Shown: positions 22,863 to 28,966 of the stretch, piece by piece
Layout of the letters: every line of letters starts with the position of its first letter
Position numbering within the stretch: position 1 is the first letter of the stretch
DNA from: Deltaproteobacteria bacterium RBG_13_61_14
GTDB lineage: Bacteria; RBG-13-61-14
DNA: 28,966 bases
Assembly (NCBI GenBank): GCA_001797815.1
Contig: MGQK01000079.1
Coordinates: 23,879 to 52,844, forward strand
Direction of reading: 5' to 3'
Made by a program: the position numbers and the translations under genes
Notes under the pieces: generated by a model
What the model was told of the DNA's origin: nothing
The model's database searches: none
The model's input: the letters and a program-made list of their open reading frames with translations, nothing else

Positions 22863-24161
22863 ATGGTTTTCTCTAAATCGAAGTATTCTGGATTCTACTA
22901 TGGTTACCATGCCCCTGGTGGACCAACATTAAAAAAAGCTTTACTATTATATGATGAAATTCATATAATGGATAGGCCTTCTTTCACAATTGATAATAAA
23001 TTTGGTTCAATCGCTCAGGACTCACCATTCAGACTTCTTCCTCAAATATTGTCTAATTCAGATATAAATATTATATGTCATGAGCCTCATTGGGGACTAC
23101 TTGGAGGAATTCTTAAACAGCCACTTCTTACGAGCCTAGAAGAAGACATGAATGATCGAGATTTTGTTAATATATTTATAGATGGATTAATTAACGATCC
23201 AATTTTTTCATCAGTTATTTTGAGAGATAATCCAACATTCCGCGTTAAAAAGGTTCCATTTTTTGTTGAATTGGGTTTGGTTCAGTTAGCCGCTAAGGCA
23301 GTAGCCAAAGGTTTCCCGCCATCATTATTAGGAGATAGTTATTTCCCAGAGCTTGAGAAAATGACAAACTTTAAGAAATTGAAATATTCTCGCATTCAAA
23401 ATTCCATTATCAATAAGGACTGGAGTAATGTTGAATTTAGCCTTGAAAGGTTACAAAAAGCTGATCCTTCAGCAATTGTCAACCCAGATTCAAATGAGGG
23501 AATAGAATTGATTGTAAATTGGCTTTTATGCAAGGCATCTCATATGCTAAATAATTTTATGTTAACAACTATAGAAACAGATTCCGTTCCTTTTACTGAT
23601 TTGATGACTTATCACAAGTTATTAGCTATAAAATACCATAGGGCTTCAAATAGGATACCTAATTCTTTATTTGGGGGATCAACTTTCGGTATTATAGCTA
23701 ATACTATATTAGATGATATCCTTTTATCAGATAATCTTAAGAAAAGAAAGATTAAAGATCTACTAAAATATAGAAAAAAGCATAAAAATGAGTTAATTGA
23801 ATTTAGATGTTACCTAGCTGAACTTCAGCATAAAATAGAGAAAGAACCATTCGATGCAGAAATAGAAAAAGAAGTTAGTAAACTTATAAGTCTGGAAGTA
23901 ATGCCAAAAGCTCGAGAATATAGGGAAAGATTAATTAAATCATGGGAGAATTTATTTGGATCACTTGCGAAATCCATAGGAAGGCCTGGCTGGAAGGCTA
24001 TGACAATGTTGGTTCTTTGGGGATTACCGCTGGACAAGCTTGTTACCATGGGCTCAATAGCTGCTTTGGGAGCATGGGCTGCTCCATCAGTTGTAGATTT
24101 TATTATTGAAAGAAGAAAAATTTCTAGAACAAATGGATTGGCATACTTATTGAAAATATAA
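22863..24161 (+). CDS. Unknown 432-residue protein of the AT-rich island (defence candidate)
   Basis: An AT-rich gene (neighbouring chromosome is GC-rich) with no family I can name. The ATG at 22863 is chosen because AAGGA lies about 8 nt upstream; the frame also has a TTG five codons earlier. The N-terminus (YYGYHAPGGPTLKKALLLYDEIHIMDRPSF) has the look of proteins that open with a strand, a helix and an acidic turn. The middle is helical. The part from about residue 285 to 365 is strongly charged and may form coiled coils. Near the C-terminus TMLVLWGLPLDKLVTMG and SIAALGAWAAPSVVDFII (about 381-415) are hydrophobic enough to insert in a membrane, followed by IERRK. It stands about 200 bp upstream of the TIR-like gene on the same strand. 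Confidence 0.6.
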   Translation: MVFSKSKYSGFYYGYHAPGGPTLKKALLLYDEIHIMDRPSFTIDNKFGSIAQDSPFRLLPQILSNSDINIICHEPHWGLLGGILKQPLLTSLEEDMNDRDFVNIFIDGLINDPIFSSVILRDNPTFRVKKVPFFVELGLVQLAAKAVAKGFPPSLLGDSYFPELEKMTNFKKLKYSRIQNSIINKDWSNVEFSLERLQKADPSAIVNPDSNEGIELIVNWLLCKASHMLNNFMLTTIETDSVPFTDLMTYHKLLAIKYHRASNRIPNSLFGGSTFGIIANTILDDILLSDNLKKRKIKDLLKYRKKHKNELIEFRCYLAELQHKIEKEPFDAEIEKEVSKLISLEVMPKAREYRERLIKSWENLFGSLAKSIGRPGWKAMTMLVLWGLPLDKLVTMGSIAALGAWAAPSVVDFIIERRKISRTNGLAYLLKI

Positions 24162-24185
24162 AAATGTTTGAGATAAGATCATTAA

Positions 24186-24240
24186 ATTAAATTAGGGAAA
24201 TTAGGAAATTAGGGAAATTAGGGACAGTCACCTATTTCAA
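24186..24240 (+). repeat. Short direct repeats with a mobile-element end
   Basis: Four successive copies of AAATTAGG(G) lead into GGGACAGTCACCTATTTC. I associate such sequences with ends of Y1-transposase elements; the remainder of any element is missing. It lies between the two AT-rich genes. Confidence 0.5.
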
Positions 24241-24251
24241 GACGGCAAAAG

Positions 24252-24271
24252 GAATTAAGTATGGTGTCCCC
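24252..24271 (+). repeat. Mobile-element end motif, copy 2
   Basis: GAATTAAGTATGGTGTCCCC, identical to the minus strand of 17970-17989. The two copies are inverted and 6.3 kb apart. Confidence 0.6.
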
Positions 24272-24369
24272 GGATGTTACCGGATTTTGGATTTATATAG
24301 AGGGGCGAGGAATCCGATTCAATTTATGGTTCCAATTTCTCTTTAATTGATTGTCAAAGGAGGAAAAGG

Positions 24370-25305
24370 TTGATTTCAATTGAAGCTCACCATCTGGATT
24401 CGAATAAAATACAGTGGATAGCAAAAGAAGTTGGCGCAACCTCATATGATATTATTCATATAGTATTTAATATCCCAAATGTTTTCAATCAAAGGGAAGC
24501 ATTGTTATTAATTCTTGATACAATAAAAAGAAATAGTATTATTTGGTTAAAATCTATCAATTACGAAGAATGGATTATTGACCTTGATAGTTTAAAATCA
24601 TCTTTTGATATTCTAAAATCCATTGATTGGTTAAAAGGTAAATTACACATAAAACCAGAATTCACTCCTAGTATTTCTGTTGGCCGTACGTTCACTCTAG
24701 CTAAAGTAAAATTTATTATTTCTTCATTTGATAGCAACCAAACACATGATGATTCGCAATCAGCCAAGGTGCTGAGGCCTGCGCCACAAGAGCAAGCAAT
24801 GGAAACAGAAACTACAGAAAAACGTGATGGTTCAATGGTAGAAGCTCATGGACAATCCCTAATAGGTAACAATATATTTATAGGCCATGGAAGATCCAAT
24901 GCTTGGAGGGAGCTTAAAGATTTTTTATCCGAGCGTTTAAAACTCAATTATGATGAATATAATAGAGAGGCAACAGCCGGTTATTCAAGAAAGGAAAGAC
25001 TTCTGCAAATGCTTGCAGGTGCGAGATTTGCATTTTTGGTGTTGACAGCTGAAGATGAGCATGCAGATCGCGAAAAGCATGCACGAGAAAGTGTTATTCA
25101 TGAAGTTGGATTATTTCAAGGGAAGCTGGGGTTTGAGCGAGCAATAATTCTCTTGGAAGAGGGCTGCAATGAATTTTCAAATATTGAAGGGCTGGATCAA
25201 ATACGTTTTCCAGTTGGTGATATCAGCGCAAAATTTGAAGAAATAAGAAGAGTTCTTGAAAGAGAAGGAATAGTGGAGAAGATTAGAGATCAGGGTCAAA
25301 TCTAA
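24370..25305 (+). CDS. TIR-like (PF10137-type) nucleotide-binding effector with unknown N-terminal domain
   Basis: A 311-residue protein starting at TTG with AGGAGG 6-7 nt upstream. Residues 168-300 match the 'predicted nucleotide-binding protein, TIR-like' domain: NIFIGHGRSNAWRELKDFL, then AGYSRKERLLQMLAGARFAFLVLTAEDE, and ARESVIHEVGLFQGKLGF, with EEGCNEFSNIEGLDQIRF near the end. Domains of this class occur in CBASS (Cap12-type) and Pycsar-like antiphage effectors that degrade NAD+ on sensing a cyclic nucleotide. Glu245 of VIHE is the probable catalytic residue. The first 125 residues are an unrelated alpha-beta domain that I do not recognise and that may be the sensor, joined by a charged, Gln/Glu-rich linker. 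No cyclase gene is beside it. Base composition is AT-rich like the upstream gene. Confidence 0.85.
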   Translation: MISIEAHHLDSNKIQWIAKEVGATSYDIIHIVFNIPNVFNQREALLLILDTIKRNSIIWLKSINYEEWIIDLDSLKSSFDILKSIDWLKGKLHIKPEFTPSISVGRTFTLAKVKFIISSFDSNQTHDDSQSAKVLRPAPQEQAMETETTEKRDGSMVEAHGQSLIGNNIFIGHGRSNAWRELKDFLSERLKLNYDEYNREATAGYSRKERLLQMLAGARFAFLVLTAEDEHADREKHARESVIHEVGLFQGKLGFERAIILLEEGCNEFSNIEGLDQIRFPVGDISAKFEEIRRVLEREGIVEKIRDQGQI

Positions 25306-25650
25306 AGATTAAACTTTACATAATTGCATGGCGAGGATCTGCGCTTTCGGTTCGTGGTTCGTGGTTGGTGGTTCGTGGACCCACCCTCGCCGGAGCGAGG
25401 GATGGGCTACAAGGATGGTTAAAGGCTGACGAGAAGGAATGCCTGTCCCCCTCTAGGAAAAGTTCACGGTTGGCGGTTCGCGGGTGCGGCTTCGGCCGTG
25501 AGCTCCCTTCGGTCTGAGCCTCAGGGTCGAAGACAGCCCGAACGGGCACCCGCGCCCCTAAGGTCAGCCACGCCCCGCAGGTTCGGTAGTTGGTCATCAC
25601 TTTTCAAATCTCTCAAGCCTCCTGCTTCCAGCCTCTTGCCTTTTCATTGC
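25306..25650. other. Intergenic region with simple repeats and hairpins
   Basis: No gene seen. It contains several GGTTCGTGG / GGTTGGTGG units at about 25349-25378, a CCCTCGCCGGAGCGAGGG hairpin at about 25384-25401, and a larger fold pairing GCGGGTGC with GCACCCGC (about 25481 and 25548), with an inner GGCTTCGGCC loop. Confidence 0.6.
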
Positions 25651-25679
25651 TTGACGGGCCAAAGGCTTTGTGCTAGTTT
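25651..25679 (+). promoter_or_regulatory. Sigma70-type promoter of the small membrane protein gene
   Basis: TTGACG (25651-25656), a 17-bp spacer and TAGTTT (25674-25679), with a TG two bases before the -10 box (extended -10). The start would be just before the GTG at 25695. Confidence 0.45.
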
Positions 25680-25694
25680 TGAAAGCGGGAGGGG

Positions 25695-26258
25695 GTGAGT
25701 CCAACAGTCCCTTTTGACATCGTCTTGAGCTTCATTTTCGGAGCTGTGATCGCGCTCGCCTGCTCGGCCCGGGTGAAAGAGGAGGAGTCTGCCTTTTTCA
25801 ACCCCTATTTCCTGGGCGCGGTGTTGTTCGAGGTCTGCTTCTTTTTGCCCTTTGGCGTTTACCTGTATTATTTCTACCCCGACTGGAGCTGGATGTATTT
25901 TTTCGACCCGGGTAGGCTTCAGCCGCGGACGCTGAAGCTCCTGGGACTGGTGGCCATGGCCTGCTACCTCGGTTCCCTCATCTTCGGCTTTCAGATGGCC
26001 CAATTCCTGATCCGCCGGGGGCAGGGAAAGGCCGCCGGGTGGATGGCGCTCACGGCCCTGGGGGGGTTGGGCATCTTCAGCCTGATCACCATTGACCGGC
26101 TCTTTCACATCGGCAGTTACGCGGACTACCAGGCCGGGCTGTCCACCCTGCTCTTGCGCCACCGGGTCGGATACTTGAATACCCTGGTCGGCATCATCAT
26201 GGCCGGCGCGCTCTTCTTCATGATTCGGACGTTCCGGGCCGCTCCGGAAAGGCATTAG
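25695..26258 (+). CDS. Integral membrane protein of unknown function
   Basis: A 187-residue hydrophobic protein starting at GTG, with GGGAGG a few bases upstream. About five membrane helices can be seen: near residues 8-24 (IVLSFIFGAVIALACS), 38-60 (YFLGAVLFEVCFFLPFGVYLYYF), 83-108, 118-135 (MALTALGGLGIFSLITI) and 162-180 (TLVGIIMAGALFFMI). The loop after helix two is rich in aromatic residues (YPDWSWMYFFDPG). I recognise no family or active site. It has its own promoter and normal GC content. It is separated from the PD40 gene by a palindromic repeat, so it is probably transcribed alone. Confidence 0.7.
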   Translation: MSPTVPFDIVLSFIFGAVIALACSARVKEEESAFFNPYFLGAVLFEVCFFLPFGVYLYYFYPDWSWMYFFDPGRLQPRTLKLLGLVAMACYLGSLIFGFQMAQFLIRRGQGKAAGWMALTALGGLGIFSLITIDRLFHIGSYADYQAGLSTLLLRHRVGYLNTLVGIIMAGALFFMIRTFRAAPERH

Positions 26259-26317
26259 TCCCTGACGGCTGAAATTGTCGCCAAAACGGACACGAAATTA
26301 TGCAGGAGGGGAAGGAA

Positions 26318-26418
26318 GATTTTCACGCCAAGGCGCAAAGAAGCAAAGGCGCAAAGCCTTATACATTTCTCATTGCTTTTACTCTTGGCGTCTTTGCCCC
26401 TTGGCGGCTTTGCGTGAA
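26318..26418. repeat. Long imperfect palindrome of the GGCGCAAAG type
   Basis: The left half has TTTTCACGCCAAGGCGCAAA and AAAGGCGCAAAGCC; the right half has CTTGGCGTCTTTGCCCCTTG and GGCGGCTTTGCGTGAAA, roughly its reverse complement. It is a MITE-like or REP-like intergenic unit with no coding capacity. Confidence 0.6.
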
Positions 26419-26507
26419 ACTCTGGTTCTTGTTTTTGGTTCCGGCTCGGCCGGGTTAGGCTTTAGACCTTGGGCTTTAGGCTGCAAGAGGATGGATTGAG
26501 GAATCGA

Positions 26508-27764
26508 ATGCCGGCGCTGAAATTCAATCTTTTCCGCCTCTGTCTCTCCGCGGGGATTCTGGCGGCCGGGCTGGGCATAGCCGCCGGCCTGGCCCAGGAG
26601 CCGGGGCCAGGGGAGGATGTGTTCGCGGCGCCGCCATCCGAAGCGGAAAATAAAGGGGTCAACCTGGGTCCGAACGTCAATTCGGAGTTCTCGGACTTTG
26701 GCCCGGTGATCTCGGCCGACGGCAATTTCCTCTATTTCACCTCCGATCGTCCCGGGGGCCTGGCCGGCCAGGAATTCTGGGTCTCGGAGCGGGTGAACGG
26801 GGTCTGGCAGCCGGCGAAGAACCTGGGCCCGCCGGTGAACACCCCGGGGGATGAAGGCCCGGACGTGTTTTCGACTGCGGAGGACGCCCTCTACTTTACC
26901 GCGTGTAATCGCTCGGACGGCCTGGGCGGATGCGACCTCTACATCACCCGCAAGACCAAGGAGGGCTGGACCGCTCCCCTCAACTTGGGCAAGCCGATCA
27001 ACACCGCGTCGAACGAGGTCAACGCTTCCATTGACGCCACCGGCGCGATCCTGGTTTTTGCCTCGGACCGGCCGGGCGGGCTGGGCAATTATGATCTCTG
27101 GATCTCCCGCCGGGCGAAAAACCCGATCGGCGCGGTCCCGCTTCTCCCGGAACATTTCCGCTGGGGCACTCCCGAAAATCCGGGCCCGGCGATCAATACC
27201 CCGGGCTGGGAAGGCGTGGGCTTCCTCCTGCCCGACGGCAAGACCCTTTATTTCAGCTCCACCGGCCGGGGCGGACTGGGCAAGGCCGATATCTTCAAGT
27301 CCATCTTTGACGGCGACAATTGGAGCAAGCCCGAGAACCTGGGAGAAATTATCAACACGCCCCGGGACGATATTTACTTCTCCCTGCCCGGCTCGGGCGA
27401 GCTCGCCTACTTCAGCTCGGACATGCGCGGCGGCCGGGGCCGGGAGGACATCTACTCCATCTCCCTGCCCTTCCTCATTCCCCGCCGCCTCGTGCACGTC
27501 GTGCGCGGGTTTGTCCGCGATGGCAAGAGCGGAGGGGCGGTGGCCGCCCAGATCACACTCCTGGACCCGAAGACCAGGCAGGATTTTGCTTACACCGAGT
27601 CGGACCCGGAAACCGGGGCTTATCAGATCATCGTGTGCAAGTCGGAGGCCGAGTTGGTGGTCAAAGCGAAAAGGTATCAAACCTTTTCCGAACCCATGGC
27701 GCTGGCCGGCCAGGCCAAAATGTTGATCCTGAAAGACGTCGAGCTTGTCCCTCTCTCGAAATAG
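26508..27764 (+). CDS. Secreted PD40 (TolB-like beta-propeller) protein
   Basis: A 418-residue protein with a signal peptide (MPALKFNLFRLCLSAGILAAG, cleaved before QEPGPG or nearby). At least five PD40 blades follow, each with the pattern DG..LYFTSDRPGG..G..D/EFW: for example ADGNFLYFTSDRPGGLAG, ATGAILVFASDRPGGLGN, and PDGKTLYFSSTGRGGLGK. The last 95 residues form a separate domain (VVRGFVRDGKSGGAVAAQI to ILKDVELV) resembling a carboxypeptidase-regulatory-like or PEGA-type beta sandwich. Such proteins often work with OmpA-like domains at the cell envelope, but no OmpA domain is present here. The ATG at 26508 is preferred over an upstream TTG, as GAGG precedes it. It is 9 bp upstream of the next gene, so the two are co-transcribed. 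Confidence 0.85.
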   Translation: MPALKFNLFRLCLSAGILAAGLGIAAGLAQEPGPGEDVFAAPPSEAENKGVNLGPNVNSEFSDFGPVISADGNFLYFTSDRPGGLAGQEFWVSERVNGVWQPAKNLGPPVNTPGDEGPDVFSTAEDALYFTACNRSDGLGGCDLYITRKTKEGWTAPLNLGKPINTASNEVNASIDATGAILVFASDRPGGLGNYDLWISRRAKNPIGAVPLLPEHFRWGTPENPGPAINTPGWEGVGFLLPDGKTLYFSSTGRGGLGKADIFKSIFDGDNWSKPENLGEIINTPRDDIYFSLPGSGELAYFSSDMRGGRGREDIYSISLPFLIPRRLVHVVRGFVRDGKSGGAVAAQITLLDPKTRQDFAYTESDPETGAYQIIVCKSEAELVVKAKRYQTFSEPMALAGQAKMLILKDVELVPLSK

Positions 27765-27773
27765 GAGACCCGC

Positions 27774-28847
27774 ATGACCCCGTCCTCTGCCCATGCCCTC
27801 TCCGCCCTGACCGACCTCTCCCTCTACCTGCCCCTGTTCGGCCTGCTGGTGCTGTTCGTGGTGCTTTTCTCCCTGGCCCTCCGGCGCGAACGCTGGCTTT
27901 TGCCCGGCACCCTGGCCGGAGTGGTGGTCTCCCTGTTCGTCTTCGGTCTTGTTGAATACCAGGGCCGGCTTCATGCCGCACTGCAGCCAAAGCCGGCTCC
28001 GGTCGGGGCGCAGGTGCCCGCGCCTGAGCCCCAACCGCTTCCGGAGCCGGTGAAGGAAGAGCCGGTCAAGCCGGCCCCCCCGCCGGTGGCAGCCCCCAAG
28101 GCCGAAGGACCCAAGCTGATCCCGGTGGACCCGAGCCAGATCCGCCTGGCCCAGCCCGCGCGGGAAACAGGGGATCTCAAGACCATCCGGGAAGCGCCTG
28201 CGCCCAAACCCGCGGCAGCGCCCGCTCCGGCTCCCGCGCCGGTCACTCCGTCGCCGGCTCCTTCACCCAAGCCTGAACCGGTAGGGGCGCGGGTGCCCCC
28301 GCCTGCGCCACCCTCAGTCCCTGCTGCGCCACCACCCAAACCGGCGCCTCCTCCTCAACCCATCGGTCCGCCGGCCCCGGGGACCGCGCCGGCCAGCGGC
28401 CTGCGCCTCGCGGTGGCATCGCCCTCGGCCAACTCCGGGAACTTGCTGGTGGAGATCAAGGGTCCGCTTTTGGAGACCGTGAAGGCGCACCAGCCCGACG
28501 CGCATTTGCTGATCGTGGTGGACGGCAAATACCGGCAGGTGATCAAGCCCACGCGGATCAAGCAGGACCGGGCGATGACCGAGCTGGGTCAGGCCGGGCC
28601 GGTGACGGCGATCAATTATTTCTGGGAAAATGTTTCGATCACCTTTGAGAACCTGCCCGCGGGGCCGCATTCGGTGATGATTGACGCCTCCTTGGATGAC
28701 GCCGGCGGCCATTTCAGCGCGATGACCGGCGCGGAAAGCACCAAGAACGACTGGAACGGCTTTGTGGATATCTCGCCCGGCCAGACCACCACCATTGCCT
28801 TCGGCGGCAAAAACTGGATGAGCCAGCAGTTGGATCGCTTGCGCTAG
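27774..28847 (+). CDS. Membrane-anchored proline-rich protein
   Basis: A 357-residue protein with two N-terminal membrane helices (about 16-36, LSLYLPLFGLLVLFVVLFSLA, here listed only as a range with its first residues, and 44-60), then a Pro/Ala/Lys-rich linker of about 140 residues that could cross the periplasm. A C-terminal domain of about 145 residues follows (SGNLLVEIKGPLLETV, HLLIVVDGKYRQVI, VSITFENLPAGPHSVMIDASL), which is predicted all-beta. The layout resembles TonB or other envelope-spanning linkers, but no TonB motif is seen. GGAG precedes the ATG, and the PD40 gene lies 9 bp upstream. Two linker segments (PVGAQVPAPEP, PVGARVPPPAP) look like translated palindromic repeats. Confidence 0.75.
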   Translation: MTPSSAHALSALTDLSLYLPLFGLLVLFVVLFSLALRRERWLLPGTLAGVVVSLFVFGLVEYQGRLHAALQPKPAPVGAQVPAPEPQPLPEPVKEEPVKPAPPPVAAPKAEGPKLIPVDPSQIRLAQPARETGDLKTIREAPAPKPAAAPAPAPAPVTPSPAPSPKPEPVGARVPPPAPPSVPAAPPPKPAPPPQPIGPPAPGTAPASGLRLAVASPSANSGNLLVEIKGPLLETVKAHQPDAHLLIVVDGKYRQVIKPTRIKQDRAMTELGQAGPVTAINYFWENVSITFENLPAGPHSVMIDASLDDAGGHFSAMTGAESTKNDWNGFVDISPGQTTTIAFGGKNWMSQQLDRLR

Positions 28848-28915
28848 CAAGCGGTAGCCGGTAGTCAGGTCAAGAAAAAACCATCCACGAAAAGACACGA
28901 AGGGACGCGAATAAT

Positions 28916-28964
28916 CCCGGAAAATGCAATTAGGATTTAACCACAAAGACACAAAGGCTCTAAG
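28916..28964 (+). repeat. Dispersed repeat, copy 2
   Basis: Matches 8181-8229 at 46 of 49 positions (CCCGGAAAATGCAATTAGGA to CACAAAGGCTCTAAG). After CTAAG it continues TC, unlike copy 1, which continues into MITE-like element B. It runs to the window edge. Confidence 0.7.
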
Positions 28965-28966
28965 TC

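Noticed and set aside
26379-28034. 551-codon frame on the minus strand
   Set aside because: Antisense shadow of the PD40 and proline-rich genes, starting in an intergenic palindrome.
1-28966. tRNA, rRNA and riboswitches
   Set aside because: No cloverleaf, rRNA core sequence or known riboswitch motif was recognised by eye on either strand; a covariance-model search would settle this.

Overview
The window is about 29 kb of high-GC bacterial chromosome interrupted by short AT-rich islands and by many small palindromic repeats. The outer-membrane-type features (an AMIN-domain cell-wall amidase with a signal peptide, a lipoprotein, a PD40 beta-propeller protein, a periplasmic nitrilase-like enzyme) point to a Gram-negative (diderm) organism. 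The two acyl-CoA dehydrogenases, the cobalamin-type radical SAM protein, the stand-alone Lrp/AsnC domain and the dense families of intergenic palindromes fit an uncultured Desulfobacterota/NC10/Acidobacteriota/Aminicenantes-like lineage. The phylum is inference and cannot be settled from this sequence. No rRNA, tRNA or CRISPR was seen.

Layout. 1-2.4 kb: a small Lrp/AsnC ligand-binding protein, a convergent GMC-type FAD oxidoreductase and a hexapeptide acyltransferase. 2.4-3.43 kb: a complete REP-associated (Y1/HUH) transposase element with perfect 30-bp inverted ends, wedged between the acyltransferase and glnD. 3.43-7.95 kb, minus strand: an amidase-glnD transcription unit with a good promoter. 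7.97-8.75 kb: a repeat-rich gap with two MITE-like elements. 8.75-10.25 kb: a B12-binding radical SAM protein. 10.25-11.0 kb: another gap with a MITE-like element. 11.0-16.8 kb, plus strand: a SAM hydroxide adenosyltransferase that looks leaderless, parA-parB, a small lipoprotein, and a three-gene unit (acyl-CoA dehydrogenase, exported nitrilase-family hydrolase, ABM-domain protein).

16.84-17.96 kb, minus strand: an AT-rich island that reads as debris of a polymorphic-toxin locus. It holds a toxin-tip-like fragment, a probable immunity gene starting right at its stop codon, and an RHS-core remnant carrying the YYHKDQLGSTR signature. 18.3-21.8 kb, minus strand: a winged-helix DNA-binding protein with a near-consensus promoter and a candidate self-operator, a second acyl-CoA dehydrogenase, and an AstE/AspA-type deacylase. 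21.9-22.5 kb: a tandem array of 57-bp repeats.

22.86-25.3 kb, plus strand: a second AT-rich island with two genes. One is a 432-residue protein of unknown function; the other has an unknown N-terminal domain joined to a TIR-like (PF10137-type) nucleotide-binding/NADase domain. This is the best candidate for an undescribed defence system here. 25.7-28.85 kb: a small integral membrane protein, a secreted PD40 protein and a membrane-anchored proline-rich protein. The same 20-bp mobile-element end sequence lies next to both AT-rich islands in opposite orientation, which suggests that both sit in a repeatedly invaded zone.
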